Source of the DNA: Bombus terrestris
Lineage: Eukaryota; Arthropoda; Insecta; Hymenoptera; Apidae
Length of the DNA: 64,000 nucleotides
NCBI RefSeq assembly: GCF_910591885.1
Contig: NC_063275.1
Coordinates: forward strand, 17,906,501 to 17,970,500
Direction: 5' to 3'
Below are positions 1-14,211 of this stretch, in pieces. Position 1 is the stretch's first letter. Every line of letters starts with the position of its first letter. The position numbers and the translations under genes were made by a program. A model generated the notes under the pieces. That model did no database searches. It was not told the origin of the DNA and saw nothing but the letters and a program-made list of their open reading frames with translations.

Positions 1-3000
1 CGCTCGATTAACTGCAAGCTGTGTATTATTGGGAGGCGAATTCGCGTTAATCGCGATACAGCTTCTGTTTGTCTGAAATTATGCGAAAAGAGAGACTGGA
101 GGGAGAAACTTGGAATCTCATTTAGGAGGCGTTACATATACGTAAAGAAAAATAGGAAGCAATATCTGAAACGCTTTGTTCGCGCAGGATGCACGTCATC
201 CTCATGCATGCCGGTTAGAAGATACGATTAACGAGCAAAGCGAAGGAAGTTCTCTTTTCCCCTCGGGCTTCCGTTACGTTCTCTAAAACAGCAGACGTCT
301 ATCTCGGTAATTTCTCAGCGTGAACTATTATCACACGTATTCTTCCGTAATAATACAATTTTCCGCCCTTTGTCGCGCAGATACGAACGGTAATGAGCTG
401 CGCGTGACGTCGCTGCTTTCCTGTATTTCTTTCGCTTTCTATACTCTTTTCCCTCCTTTTTTCCTTTCGTCCTAATGGTATCGATTCATACGCTAAACGA
501 GACGGAAATATCCTTTCGAGAGGGAATAAATTACACGCTTCACAACGGGCAAATTTCACCGGGGAACGAATGAAATTTGCGAATTTCTTCATTCGCTGTC
601 CGGCCAGCGTTTTACCACCGAAAATAACAGACGCGACGGCTAAGAATTTGCTCGTGTTATTCTACTAGAATTTGGTCGGGTATGCTGATGCATCATAAAA
701 CGTGGTTTATTTTACAGGATAGAATTCGACAGACTAAAATAATAAGGTATAGATTGAGCGTAGTCCTCTTCCGATAACACAATTTATTAAGATGATTTTT
801 AACTTACTACTAAAATTTATTCCAGTGATATATGAAATATTCCTTGCTCTTTTTGATATTTTCATGTTTTCATAACTTTGTACGAACCAACATTCTTTTA
901 CGTATAATAGTTGTACTATCAGTGAGCAAGCACAAATAAAATTCTACTAGCTCATTTTTATAATGCAATTGCCAGCAGACATTGAATATTTTTGAATATT
1001 CTCTAGCACACTTTTGGAGTATTACAGTCTGTACTCTCGTGCGAAATAATTAAAGACGTAATATAGATCGTCTGCGAGCAGCGCTTGAAATTGAAATTCG
1101 TACGCACGTCCGTTCCCATTTTCTCTTCTCATTTTTCATCATTGTTCATGTCGGTGCAACGGTCAATGGATAGACAGGCCCACGGTGGAGATTAAAAAGA
1201 AATGACTTCTCTATGAAAGAGAATAGCAATTGATGTCGATGGAAAGACCTGGCAAATTCTTTCGGACAAAAACGAGAATTCTCGTGACAGTTTCACGGAG
1301 CTCCTTGCAATTCCGTTCTCGAGACATTTTCTAGTGGCATTAGGAAGAAGTTATTTGAAAACTTGCTAGGAAGCTTAAAGGAACTAGCGGGAGAACGGGA
1401 GGGAAAAAGTCAGTTTAGTCAATGACGTTCAATTTCGCTTTCTAAGACGGTAGACAGTAAGACGCTATCGACATCTTTTTATTCGCAGAGTGACGATGTC
1501 TGATAGTACGAGCATCGTTATGAACAATACAGAAGTTCGTTTAGTTACTTCCAAGAGATACAATTTGCGTTTATTTATGTATCTAAAAGATACGAATTTA
1601 TTAGAAATTATTTATATTAGGTTCGCTGATCGATATTTTCTAATTTATCACGACGATTATAATAAGAGTTGGTGCTTATGTATATTTCTTCTGCTTCTGC
1701 AGGATTTCATAGGAATATCATGAACTCTATAAAGCTTCTTCCAATGGAGATATCTCAGAGCTGATACTTTATCGACGAAGTATTCCATGAAATTTCTTCC
1801 AGACGTATAATGATTGCCGCAGGCAGTAGTCTCGATGCGATCTTCGAGGGCGTCATGAATTAGTTACATTTTATCAGAAATCGAGAGCAAGCTGCTCTAT
1901 GTTCGAGAAAAAGGAACAAGCGATGCAAGGTGGAATCGAAGGAGCAGAAGACACTGACGTACATCGTTGCGACGTCTTCGAATTCACTTTACATAATACG
2001 ATTCTTGTTAAATCGAGCACCATTTTCATACAAAAATATTACACTATCATAGAACTACCATTATATCAACTATCTCGATTATAATTAATCTTACAACTTG
2101 AGCTATAAAACAATTTATGGGTTATATGAACTCAATTTATTAAACCAACTATATATCGTAACCTGTGAATTGTGATGGTACGAAGTTACTGGGACACATG
2201 GCACGTCTAGGGACCTATTTTACGTAATACGATTCTCGTTAAAATTCGATGGCCTATATTTCTATATAATGGTAAATTATTGATAGTGCTTATACTATTT
2301 TCACATAAAAATATTACACCGTTATAGAACTGTTACTAGAACAAGTATAGTTATATCAGTCAGGTTTCGTTACAATCCTAATGGAACTGCAGAATGTTTC
2401 GTATAACATACACAACATATTTATGCAGTATCTCATGAGCCACTGCATATGGTATTAACTAATTAAACTAACAAAATATGATATTTTGCCAAACCGTAAG
2501 AGCGCGAAATTGGCCGAACACAAATCGTCATCCGGGATCGAGAAAATCAACGAGACATCTCTAACATTGCACGCGGCAACTGCCGTCCGAAAATTTGGAC
2601 GATTTGCATTTCGGAAGATGACCATTCCCACGGCTGCAGCTGTTCCGCAAATGCTCTGTTTATTCCCGCGTGTAATTTCCGGCGGCCGGTGACTCGTTAA
2701 TTTCTCAGTGTCTCGTTCGCGGTCATTCCCGTCCGTTCTAGCCCTTGGGCCCCAGCCTCCTTCAAACCCTGGCACGTTCAACGGCCGAGCATCTCCGCTT
2801 CGCACGGACCTGAGAGCGATCTCTTCTATACATATTCATGAGGCAATAAGCCCGCCACTGATCTTCCGTGGAATGGAACAACAAGGGAAGAATGGAAAGT
2901 AGGCAGCCGGCAGACGTCATCGGCCCTCGCCTCGTCCTCGTGCTCGTCCTTATCGGGGGAACATTCTCGTCAACCCCTTTCCCGAATGTCTCGACGTTTC

Positions 3001-6000
3001 TCTGGCGCGTTCGCGAGCCACCGCGCTGCTTCCTATTCCTATTTCTCCCCTATGTATTGCCACGCAATAACGATGCCCTTTCGAAAGGGCCCTTAACGAG
3101 GTCGGTGACAACCGCAAGGTCGAGACGTCCCGCCCGGGGACGAATCAGAGATTCGACCTTCTGTCAAATGCTTTCAAAGCATGTCCAATCCAAGCTTCGA
3201 AGCTTCGTATTGTACTCTGTGAATGATTTACGATTGTTGGCGCCCGAAGAATAGGATACGAGTTATTCGGTACCGAAAGAAGACGTTTTATTCCTCATTT
3301 TTGCAAATGTATGATCGATCCGATATCGCGCGTCGGTTCAGAATTCCATCAAGAGAACGTAGTCTTATCCTAGATTCGCCTCCCCTTCCCACCCCATGGA
3401 GTTTCGACCCATTGCTCAAAGAATGTACGAATATAAAAGTGAAGGTTTTTGGTCTTTCTTTCTTCTTCATAGACCAAGAATCGATTTAATCGGAACGAAA
3501 AGAATCGGCGAGCATCCCGGTAATCGGCATTGAAAGAGAGTATTTTCTATCTTGGCTGTTAGAGCACGTCCGCGACATTATTTCTCCTTTCTTCTAGCCG
3601 TATTCCTCGAAGCCTCCATTTTCTCAGCGTTCCTCGGGGAACCACCGATAGTCTCCCTGTCGCTCAATAGACAGAAAATATCATATTACTTTGCAGATCG
3701 GTCGGTTCGACGCGAAATAAACCTTTGCGAAGCTAACTGGAAATGGAAAAGGCCCTTATTATGCATGAGACAGCCGTCAAATCGTTTCTTGAGCAACGAC
3801 CGCGTGCCAGTTTCCGCACCTTTAACGAGATCTCGATGCGACGTGTCACGTAGTTGATAAGCTGGTCCCGGATATAAATTTTTCTTCTGCAGCCGGCATC
3901 TCCACGATAAATTATAATCAGCCCGTCGCAATATTTCTTCGTCCGGCGTCACTTTGAAATATCGAACGGAGCATTCGATATCGTTAGAAACGTCCCATCT
4001 AGGAGAGACGTACCAACGTATTGGATGGTTGTTTTACGTGTCTTACGAACGTCTCTTTTCTTAACCCTTAGCTACAGACGTCCTTATTTTTGCAATTTCC
4101 GGATGTTTAGTTTCTTGGATTACTTGATACTTTTGTTTGTTAAATCATTGAGCTGTAGCGGCACATGGGTCAACTACACTATCTCTGTACTTGTATTTAG
4201 AGTGATTTTAATATACACTGACTATTACAACTTTATCACTCGTCTCCTTAATAAACCAACACGTATAATAATATCCACCTCACAGCTATAAAAATTAATC
4301 TAATTTAAATATTTTATTTTATTTAACGATACACAGGCATGTCCCAGAGTTTAAAAGCCAAACTTTGTTAACGTATTCAATTTCAAGCCATTGAATTTTT
4401 ATGGCTTTAATGAAGGCTTTAATATTGATGGCTTTAGAAAAGTAAGATACATCAAACAAGTATTATATTGGTTTATCGAAATGTAATAATAAATTTAATT
4501 TTCTTATCGCTGACAGTTTCGTATCGGCAGGAAGAGTAAACATTTCCAGATGAAGTATTAGACTAGTAGAAATGAAGTATAGACTATCTTCGAAATAAAG
4601 TAGAAGTTTTATCGAAAAGAACTTTATTTCCTCCTGTATAGACGGAGATTTAAGAAATCAGGAGTTTGCTGCCGCATCTTACAGACATGTTTGCGGAATT
4701 CATTCGCGAAGAAGGAATCGCACGGTTCGCTGACGCAACGCGAGCAGTAGCAGGAGAGTTCGAATTTCGCGCGTCGATCGTTCTGCATTAGCGAGAAGGA
4801 AAGTTCGCGCGGCGAGCGGGTATTTGCTTGGCAAACGTCGTGTTTGTCAGAGGCTTTGCTCGCTCCGTTTTCGCAGCCGTGTTTCTGTTCCAGCTTCCTC
4901 ATCGTACCTCGTCGTCTCTGTTCCGCGGTACCGTGCCGTGAATACTAAAACGTTCACCACCTCTGAACGGAATGCAAAATTTGCTCGCCGATAGCGCGCC
5001 GCTCGCAATAGAAATACGTGTGTTTCTAATCTCGCTGTCTCATTAACGGTGTTTGTTAAGTTTTCCAACGACTCCTGGGAAAAATTACTCCCTAAATACG
5101 TTTCTTGAAGATTCTCACTCTACATTGCTAACAACTCTTATACTTAACATTGATAATAAGAAATAAGGAATTCATAAAATTCAAAACTTAAGAAATCGGT
5201 AAAACATTGCTTTCTCAAAAATAACGCTCACTGGATGTAGAATGGGCTAGTTGAGGGAAAAGAAATGTCTTCTTTGTTTTTAATAATATGAGAAGTTGAA
5301 CACCTTTGAAAGTGGAATATGTTGGGGGGCAAATTCTTTGGTCGTGTTACTTTTTTACTATATGTCCCAGTAGATGAAGGAATAGTTAGATTTCAGATGA
5401 TACTATGCACAACGACTTTTCGTACCTTATGGCATCATCGCATCAAGCAGAAATCCACGATAACAGGTCTTCGACAGTAACCAATCCCTCTTCGTGCAAG
5501 GCGAATTCTAGGTGACGACGAGTATCCTCGTGAAATACAATTTGTCACAATCCAGGAATACATTTCAACAAGTTCTTATAGCTGACAGGTCTCGTACTTT
5601 TATCCAGGCAGCGTCCTCTCTACGAGGATGGCGTGCATTTTCAATAGCTGCTTCCCCCTGGTGCACAATGCGGCATCGCTCACGCGCCAGACAATATATC
5701 TTAGAATCCATTGATAAAGCGTACAATGCTCGTGTTCGAAAGCGTCTCTGTCGCTCCTTGCCGAATAGTTTCTGCTTTGAAACCAAAATGAATCGCCGCC
5801 GCAGATTCGCAAATTTGTAATCAAGAGAGTAACGAGTTTCAAAAGCAACAGAGTAGATTCGTTCGTGAGCTCGCTACTTTTCCAACGAAATGGTCTTCGA
5901 AATGACACAGACGTGAAATGGAAGTAGCTAAGGAAACGATGCACTCGCCCTTTTGTTCCGACGCTACGACTCCTGCTTGAATTTAGATGGTCGCAACATC

Positions 6001-7000
6001 ATTACGTAAAGGTCCCCTGACAACGCGAAAAAGATGCTTCTTTGTCTATCTCTTGAAGGCAAAAATGTAAAGACCCGCTTGAAACTCGATGCTCGTCGCA
6101 GTAAGAAGCTTTACAATGTAGAAAAGTAAAAAATAGTTTCAAGATTGCTCTCTCCCTGCAATTGTTAGTTGGTAATTGTTCTTTCTCTTTGTGAAGTTTG
6201 GCAGGATACATGCAGAGGTAAGTTTTTCTTGGCGTATTCCTCGGAACACGCATTCCGTGTAATTATAGCTTTTTACGCAGATTCGTTACTCTGCTCTACA
6301 TCTACCGAATGAAGTTTTAAAATGAACAAATCACAACTAACTAATCCGAAACGAATTTTCAATTATATCAGGACTACGTTAATAAAATCCTACATCGCGC
6401 GACGCAACGTGTTCCATCAAGATTTATCGAAACCGACGCGTGTAAAGAAAGTTCGCGAACAAAATGGGTGCACGTGCGCTAGACTAATCGACGTCTCGTC
6501 TGAAGTACCTGGAAAGTTTCTCTCTTTACGAGCGAATCGCAGAATCTTCGCATTCGTCTCTTTGCCCGACCGCTACTTGATGGACGCTCCGTTATAACGA
6601 TGTCCCCTCGACGAGACCATCTGTCGACGGGCGAATTCGATTCTCGCGACAAGTGACGCAATTACAACGCCGCCGATGGTCTCGGTCAGACACGACCTCT
6701 TCGCGATTGCGAAGGTTCACCGTGGTTTTAGGTAAAGCTAAGTACAGTGGCCGACCCTCTTCGACTGTAATTGGCCCTCGGCGAGAGCACGGTCTCGCTG
6801 CTTCATTACGCAAATTGACTGACCGTGTAAGTGGCGCAACGGTCCAGAGTTGAAAACCACCACTTGCGCCTGGAACTTCGCAACCCCTTCCAAAGGTAAC
6901 CTGTGCCAGGATCGACCCGTCGATGTATCGTTGACAGCTTCGAACCCTATTCTAATAATGGCTCGTGTAATACGGCTGGTTATTCTATTTATCGGGGGAT
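1..7000. other. Non-coding: left part of the gene desert
   Basis: I see no reading frame here with convincing protein character or splice-site support. AT-rich stretches (about 700-1,080, 1,970-2,460, 4,200-4,620 and 5,090-5,400) alternate with more CpG-rich blocks (about 2,490-3,980, 4,650-5,040 and 6,400-6,960). The longest frames, around 100-130 codons, fall in the CpG-rich blocks on both strands. They have atypical composition (many Arg, Ser and Pro) and no recognisable domain, which is what chance frames look like there. A diverged direct repeat lies at 1,988-2,370. Confidence 0.6.
1988..2370 (+). repeat. Diverged direct repeat pair
   Basis: Copy A is about 1,988-2,070 and copy B about 2,217-2,335. 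Both carry, in the same order, a segment like ACATAATACGATTC (copy B ACGTAATACGATTC), then CTTGTTAAAT or CTCGTTAAAA, then AAAAATATTACAC followed by TATAGAACT. Copy B holds roughly 45 extra bases between the two conserved parts. I infer an old local duplication or two copies of a decayed repeat family. No open frame or terminal inverted repeat was seen. Confidence 0.6.
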
Positions 7001-10000
7001 AAAGAGCAAATGTTTAGTTCCCTGACGTAAAGTGACGAAGAATTCAGCACAAACGATTTACAAAATGATTGTTCCGTTACCCTTAAGATTTTTAACGTTT
7101 ACGAGATCAAATATAAAAAATACATGATTTCAATTTTCTGTAGGGTATATATGAGTCATTTAGAAGCAAAATTGCAAAATCGAACAAGCGATAACGTTGT
7201 CCGATAAAGTGTAAAAAGAGTGGAATTACTCTGTTCCCTCTTGAAATACTAAATACTCGAAAATGTTTAAACAGTTTTCGTGGCGACTAGATAAACAGGA
7301 TTTAGTATCAGCCAGATAAATACGTTCAAATGGAACTGTTCTCTTAGGACAGTTTTTATTGTAAGACGAGATCCCTTATCGAGCTCCCGAGGGACGACAA
7401 CGGAGTTCGGTATACCGAGCAAAATATTTACAACGATATGCGCATGCATGCACAGTTGCATAAAATTGTTTATGTAATGGAGGAGTAAAAAGTATATTCG
7501 ACGTCTTCGTTGTTGCTTTTTCTATATATATTTTAAATGTAATACAATATTTTTCTTGATCCAACAGAATCTACATTTTCCATTAATATTTTCTTGAAAT
7601 AAAGGAACTTTACTAACAAAAATCTTAGTAATCAGAAGGAAATAAACTTTCTTAAATCAATTGTATACGTTGCGATATAAAGTAGAGACTTAGTTCGATT
7701 TTACAGAAACCACTCAAGGGATGGGGCTGTTAGAGGGTGGAGAAAGTGTGGCACACAGAGAGACAGGTATCTCAACTTTTCTCATATCGTTTCACGTTCG
7801 TTATTACGCGGCGAGTTGCCGCGAGGCGGATGAGTAAAATTAATGGCTCCCATTTGGAACTATTCCCACGGACTTCCGCCTTTTTTTCTCTCACTCTGCT
7901 CCGCTCCCTCTCCTCTCGTTACCGTTATCCCGCCGGGATTTATAATTAACGTTAACGTTCCTCCGGTTGGTCGCCAATCGCGAGGCGCCGACGCGAACTT
8001 TTATCAAATTATTCGAACACGATGCGCTTTTTCTGCGCGCCGCTTTAGCCGACCAAATGAGAACTAAATGATTTATCTCGTGACTCCGCGCCATGTAACT
8101 TTTTAAACAGCTATTCTGAGCATAACAGTTAGCACCTGCCGTTTTGACATTCTACTAAGTTTCGTTTTAACTATCTTAATAAAAATATTTCTGAAAATGA
8201 GAACACACTGGCAATTTTCTGGTAGATGGTTCGATCATCGCGCAATCCTCTGATTGCTGATCCGCGCAAAACAGGACAATAACAACAATTTTCCCGATGG
8301 GCAAATTGCAATCAGCGTCGCGTAAAACTGTTTACAATTCATTATTGGTGTTCGAGTAATTTGGATTCGAGTTTTTTAGGAAACTCGTGCATTCGAAAAA
8401 CAGGACACGGAAACAGGTGGAGGTATCGGTGGAACGTCGGCATTTTCGACGAGGGTGAAACGCCGGCAGGGGTGGAACGGGGACGCGACACGTTTTTATT
8501 AATGCCTTTTCGTACACCCTCTAGAATCCCGGATGGAGACAAGTGATGCGGCTGCGAAGGAAAAAGTTAACGAACTCCTGGCGAACGCGTCGCGACGAAG
8601 GAGCTTGCCTGATAAATAGCGCAGGATGATGGGGAAATGGCTGTAAGGACGTGAAATGCGCGACCGACAGGCGTTCGGTGAACGTCGATGATGTATGGGA
8701 TAGATAACTTCGAAGGGTGACTAGGTAATTCGTTCGTAAGTCACAGGCTCCGATAAGAGTTATTTATCGATCTCTCCATGATGTTTTTTTTTTTTATTCC
8801 ATAAAGGCTGAGCGGTAGAGGTCGACTAAGTTCGAGCACGAGATTTGACAGGTTGGAGAAGTGGATGAATTGGGAAATTTGCATTTGTGATAATCGCGGA
8901 GTAATAGTTTTGAGTTTGATAAAATGTTACACTAGTAAAGTGATTAACTGATACGTGAAAAGTCGAGTACAAATATTGGCATGCGTGCGAAATGCACTTT
9001 TTTCTAGCAATAACAAAGCTTCCAGAAAAGATCTACGGGAAAATGAGTTATGGATACGTACAAAAACGTGTGTTTAATATTTGAAACGACCAGATTTTTC
9101 TATTAAACTTTATTCACAGTTTAAAACTTGTACCACTTTCCCTTGTGAATTTCTCAAATAAGATATCCTGTACTAGATTATAATTAAAAATAAACTATAG
9201 CGAGTATCTACCTTTCCTGAATGACGAAATAAACATTTTAGAAGGTAACATTCATATAGCGATGATCTTAAAGATCGCCTCGTTTCGAAGACGATATTCA
9301 TAGTCTCCTGACCTGTTTTCAATGTGCGGCCAGGGACATTGGCTTTGGTCCATGTGCACAAAATAGTAACGAGGAATATATTCTGGTGTATTCATAAATT
9401 TCTCGATGTCTGGATACCGCTGGAGCGTTAAAGAGTTTCCACAAGGAAGAAACGACAAGCTATTGCACGCTGGTTGTCTAGGGTGGTTATACTACGGCTC
9501 GAGCACCACGCTCGGAGAACGTTATTATGATACATCGCCAACGCGAATTCAGCTCTTGAGGTTTTTGCTTCTCGTCCGGACGGAAATTGCAGGGGATTTA
9601 GTTTTTCGTTGTGTTGCTGGTAAATTTAGATTTATCGCAGCTACACTGCGACGAACACGGTCGCGTCGAGCGTTTACGCTTGTTTACATGCCACCCTGTT
9701 CCCCTTTTTTCCGGCTCTCTTCTCACTCCCTCCTATCTTGTTGCATTTTAATTACACCATTTCGACATAGAACATACGTCGATAGGTATGTATCGGAAAA
9801 AATGAAAATATGATTTATCTTGTTCTCAAGTAGAAACAATTGACTGTTTTCTAAAAGCGACATTGAAAATCTGGTTGCATGTTTGGTTCGCGTACTTTTG
9901 AAACATTGTAACATGATTCTATTGTAGTACTATAATGATATATTAATTTAATTTGTTTATTCTCGATCAGTATCAGTGCTGATCGATTATTTGTTCGCTA

Positions 10001-11681
10001 CGAAGTTTATTAAATCGTAACTGCACGCAAGAAGCAGACGTATTCGCAAGGAAAGCCCCAAACTAACCGACATAGCAGAGGGTGCGGGTGGTGAGTTAAT
10101 TAGGGATGACTGAAAATACAAAATGCATCCAGAATGTCAATTGCTTCGGAGGTAACGCGGTAAGGTGGTAAACCTGATCGATTGATTCGCCTGCCAGGAG
10201 TTCCTGTGGTACCTGTGGTACCAGCGGAGAGTGCCTTAATTAATCCTGGAGAAGGGAGATATAGTATCCTGCGGTATCCGGCTGGTCTTCGATAGATGAG
10301 ATTTCTATTTCCGAGATGGTTCGCTACGCCGCAGGATGACATACTAAAACAGTGGCCGTGATCGCTGTTCACCGCAACCCCTGTACCAACGCGTTTTTCA
10401 TCGAAAGTAACTCGTAATAACGCGAAATAATCGACGATGGAACACGGACGAGCGTAATATTCGGAGGATATTCGAACAACTACATCGAACTGGTAACCGC
10501 GAAATAAAAGGGATGAAGAAAGGGGAAAAAAGGAAACTCATGGCGTTCTCGTCATCGATTCGGCGAATCGATACCGAAAGCAATTAACATTCGATCAAAA
10601 TCGAGGTGGATGGCGGCAAATTCCGCAGCCAGTAATTTATCACGTTCGTCAACCGTCTCTTTGCATTTAGCTGCCTCGATTTTAAATCACCTTTTCGCCG
10701 TGTCACACGGTCGAACGACGAAACAGCAGGGAAAAGGAGAACGGATCGACGCGAATATATTTTCAATTATACCCAGGCGTATCGGCACGAAGAAATTTCT
10801 CTGGTGCCCACCACCACCCTCGCTATCATCCGCACCCTTTTCGTCCGCTTTCTCTTATTCTGTACGCCTCGAAATCGACTCCCACGGATGCCTCGCTGCT
10901 AACGTATTTCCTCTCTCGTTTCCCTCGTTCCTATCCAGCCGGAGACGGAATCACCGGTCCCAGGGTACTTTTGACATTCAAATAACGCCGACTTAATATG
11001 CACGATGCCGCTCAGAGCCAATCGAATTGCGGAGTGCTCGTTTCCTCGAGTCAAGGTCTTTCCGTTAAGAATCCCAGCCTCTTGTCTGCTCGCCAAGCAA
11101 ACCTTTCTTCTTCTTCCTTCTCTTCCTCCTCTTCCACCACTTTTTCCTCAGTTTCTTCTTCGATATCTCACTTCCTTCGTCTGTTTCTCCATGCCTCTTT
11201 TCATTCGATTTCTCCATCTTACAGCCAGATCTTCCTTACTCCAAGTATAGATTTACGTATTTCACTGTTAGATGTCGACGAGAGAGTGCGGTTTGGTCGA
11301 AAGTCCCTTTCTAACGACGCGCCGTTACTTCCCCTTGGATCCGTCGGATGTTTATGAAGTTTGCATCACAATCGTTTTCCCACTTCAGCGCTGCACAAAT
11401 GAATCAGCATCGCGAATTACTTTTTCTTTTTGGTGAAAAGTCAACGATTCCTGTGTTTGCACGCGTCAAAAACCGGCTTGAAGCCAACACGATAAGTCAA
11501 AGGTGGGTGAACCACGCTGTTATACAATCAAAATCGTCTGCGTATTCTTACGTTTCCATTCCGGTTTGCGGGACTTTCTTTTTGCGTCCAATAATGGAAC
11601 TGCCTCCTTCTCAAAGAGCTCTGCGATCCTCGTGACTCATAAACGTGAATTGAAATGCTCGTCTGAGAGATCTATTATGGT
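7001..11681. other. Non-coding: CpG-rich blocks and pyrimidine tracts
   Basis: No supported gene. CpG-rich blocks lie near 7,740-8,090, 8,400-8,700 and 10,100-11,340. A strongly pyrimidine-rich stretch of roughly 100 bases around 11,100-11,220 (TTC, TCC and TCT runs) generates Ser/Phe-rich frames that I regard as artefacts. A short tandem CTGTGGTAC doublet lies near 10,210. AT-rich spacers lie between the blocks. Confidence 0.6.
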
Positions 11682-11707
11682 AAAAAAAAAAAAAAAAAAA
11701 AAAAAAA
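11682..11707 (+). repeat. Poly(A) homopolymer, about 26 bases
   Basis: An uninterrupted run of A. No target-site duplication or coding sequence typical of a retroposed copy is evident upstream, so it is most simply a mononucleotide microsatellite. Its length may be unreliable in the assembly. Confidence 0.95.
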
Positions 11708-11845
11708 TTGTGCGACCTACTTAACCAAAACCAAACAAGAATTAATATCGTGACAATGAGAATTCAACCGACGTTCTTGTACGTAAATTATAAATATGCT
11801 CCACACATCCTCTGACAAATATAATCCTACATAATTTTTACAATT

Positions 11846-12199
11846 TTAATCCATGTTACGTATACGTATAAATATTTGTCTACAATCCAACATTTTTACA
11901 ATATTCCATGATTTCCATTTCATAATGCTCACGATTCCCATTCTTTCCTCGAGACGAGTAACAGGAAAAAGGTGTTCATGCCGAAGCGCGAGTTGGAAAG
12001 CTCGGATATCGGCAGCAGGCGCTTCTGATTTGATCACGGCGAGAGGCAAGCTAGAAATTTGTTCGCTAGTCAACTGGAAGTGGTGCTGTACGACAACGAC
12101 GGCACCGATGTCGTCGTTTTCTTCCTCTTCCTCGTCGATAGAGACTCCAGCGGCAAATCGTGCGACAAATCTGCCCTTTAATCTCGACCCTCCCTGCAT
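11846..12199 (-). CDS. Weak coding candidate, unrecognised (about 117 codons)
   Basis: An open frame on the minus strand whose first two thirds have a fairly natural composition: a run of five Glu within a short acidic patch, then amphipathic-looking sequence containing FQLTSEQISSLPLAVIKSE. The last third (about 11,846-11,940) becomes AT-rich and looks non-coding. I recognise no domain and cannot place splice sites confidently. The opposite strand is also open across most of the interval, which reduces the weight of the observation. It may be a single exon, a pseudogene fragment or chance. Confidence 0.15.
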   Translation of the reverse strand: MQGGSRLKGRFVARFAAGVSIDEEEEENDDIGAVVVVQHHFQLTSEQISSLPLAVIKSEAPAADIRAFQLALRHEHLFPVTRLEERMGIVSIMKWKSWNIVKMLDCRQIFIRIRNMD

Positions 12200-14171
12200 A
12201 AAGGGTTAAAAATGACTATCGTAACTCTGATGGCCAACCCTCTCGTCTCGGGACCCCTTTGCACGAAACTCGTGCACGCACACACGCACACGTGACTGCC
12301 ACGTTGCTCGTGCATGTGAATGAGTAATAAAGTGGGCCAGGACGATGCACGTGAAATTTCATTCTTTGCCCGTGCCGCGCGCAGAGAAATTATCGTCGCG
12401 GCCGTTCGTAGGAATTATGATCGAGCGGTGATTTGTAATTCCACAGTGAATTTCTGATCTGTAATGATCAGACCATTGACGAATGCTCGTTCTATAATCT
12501 TTGTAATGAGTTTGCGTAGGTTCGTGTTTTGTAGATATTTTAAAGACAAAGATTTTTTATCGCTAGAATTTTTCGTGTAATCAGAGTGATCAATTTTGAT
12601 AACATAGGATTAATTAACAGATAAGATAAATGTACATTATTGCATATACTTTCTATTTTCTTCTCTCTGATATTAATTTCATATTTTAATCGATATGTAG
12701 TTCTGGCGTACAAACGATATTTTCAAAACAAAAAGTTGATGGTGATTAAAATTCAAACCTTTTTGAACAAATTTTTCTTTTTTATCTTTTATAACGTTGC
12801 ATGTATTTAAATGTTTGCGTCATTTTTCAGAATGGAACCGTATCTCGGGACTGATATTGAGTGCATTGTGTCCCGAATGAATTTCAGAACAAATTTTTAC
12901 AACAGAAGCTGAATTTTGACAGACCGTTCAATTAGAACGCGAAAATTAATCAGCTGTGCAGGGCATGCGTATCATAAGTACCGTTCTCGCAATCAACGGG
13001 AATTAAAAATTTGATCGATGGAAATTGAAAGTGGTACGAAATTTTCTCATGGAATTCGACATAGCCACCAAAAACGCTACTCGAACGTTACATCGACAAG
13101 TGCACTTTCATGCAACATTATAAGAGATCAAAGGCCCGATTAAAATGGATCGAATTGCTTTTACAATTTTTGTCTCTTTCTATAAAAATTTTGCGTCATA
13201 AATTCTCTGTTTTTATCAAGCGCATTGATGTTTGTTTTACATCTAAAAAATATAATGAAATTACGATTTTACGCAATCGTTGAAAAAAACTTTTTCATAA
13301 AATGATATATTTTAATGAAACTAAAATTAAAATATCTTCAAAAATAGAGAGACTACGAATTCAATAAAAATTGATCTATTCCGTGCGGTAATCCATCACC
13401 GATTTTGAGCCAAATATAAAGGTTCTTCAGAATCGCTAAATTTTTCAGCAAATACATCACGCGTGAATTTCAAATTTATCATCCGTGCATCACAAATCTA
13501 TCCAAAACTCTAAATTACGAAGCGCGTTAAATTTTGTAACTTTCTCGTTGCCCGCTCTCAAACGCATATCCGAGTTTCACAAGTACTTGCAAACTTTTCA
13601 AACTGCCTATGTCAACTTGGTGTTACTTCCATTTCATGACGCTTCTCTTCTCTTCCCTAAGCAAATAGATATTAAAATACCTGGATGTACGTTTCCAGCA
13701 TTCGAAGCATTCCAAAAAGACGAACTATGGTCTAAAACGGAACGCATAAAAAATGTTGGGCAACGACGAACGACGACTGCTAGTGGCAGACAGCTGTAAA
13801 AGCGGCCGGGCCCGTTTTTATCGCGCTTGTCGTTTGCTCGCAAATTGGAGGCGTATCCTGACGGAAGGGATAGAAGAAGACAGAGAGGGTGGAGAAAAGT
13901 GTCGACACGGCAGCTAATTCCTTTATGAGATGCAATAATCGTTCGCAGCGTACCGCGCAGCGAGAAACAACGGCCCCGCGGAACGGCAGAAAGCGGAGGC
14001 GCGTTAATTAAATTAAAAAACATTGTAGCCGCGTTATATCCGCACGCTTGCTCGAGCACCGAGCGGATACAGAAGCGGAAAAAACAGACAGACGGACTGA
14101 GAAACCTAGGCACCTACGTACAAAAGAGAGTCGACAGAGATGCTTGCATAAAAGGCAGGAGAAAAAGACAG

Positions 14172-14178
14172 CGAGAGG

Positions 14179-14210
<32 letters not shown>

Positions 14211-14211
14211 C
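14172..14211 (+). repeat. (GA)n purine microsatellite
   Basis: A nearly pure GA/GAAA run of about 40 bases. It creates the Arg/Glu/Lys-rich frame that spans this position, which I do not treat as a gene. (GA)n runs can bind GAGA-type factors in insects, but that is only a possibility here. Confidence 0.9.

Noticed and set aside
11098..11357. Ser/Phe-rich plus-strand frame
   Set aside because: An artefact of the pyrimidine-rich TTC/TCC tract.
13634..14113. 159-codon minus-strand frame
   Set aside because: Low-quality composition rich in Cys, Phe and Arg, with no family. It ends at the purine-rich tract, whose complement forces openness.
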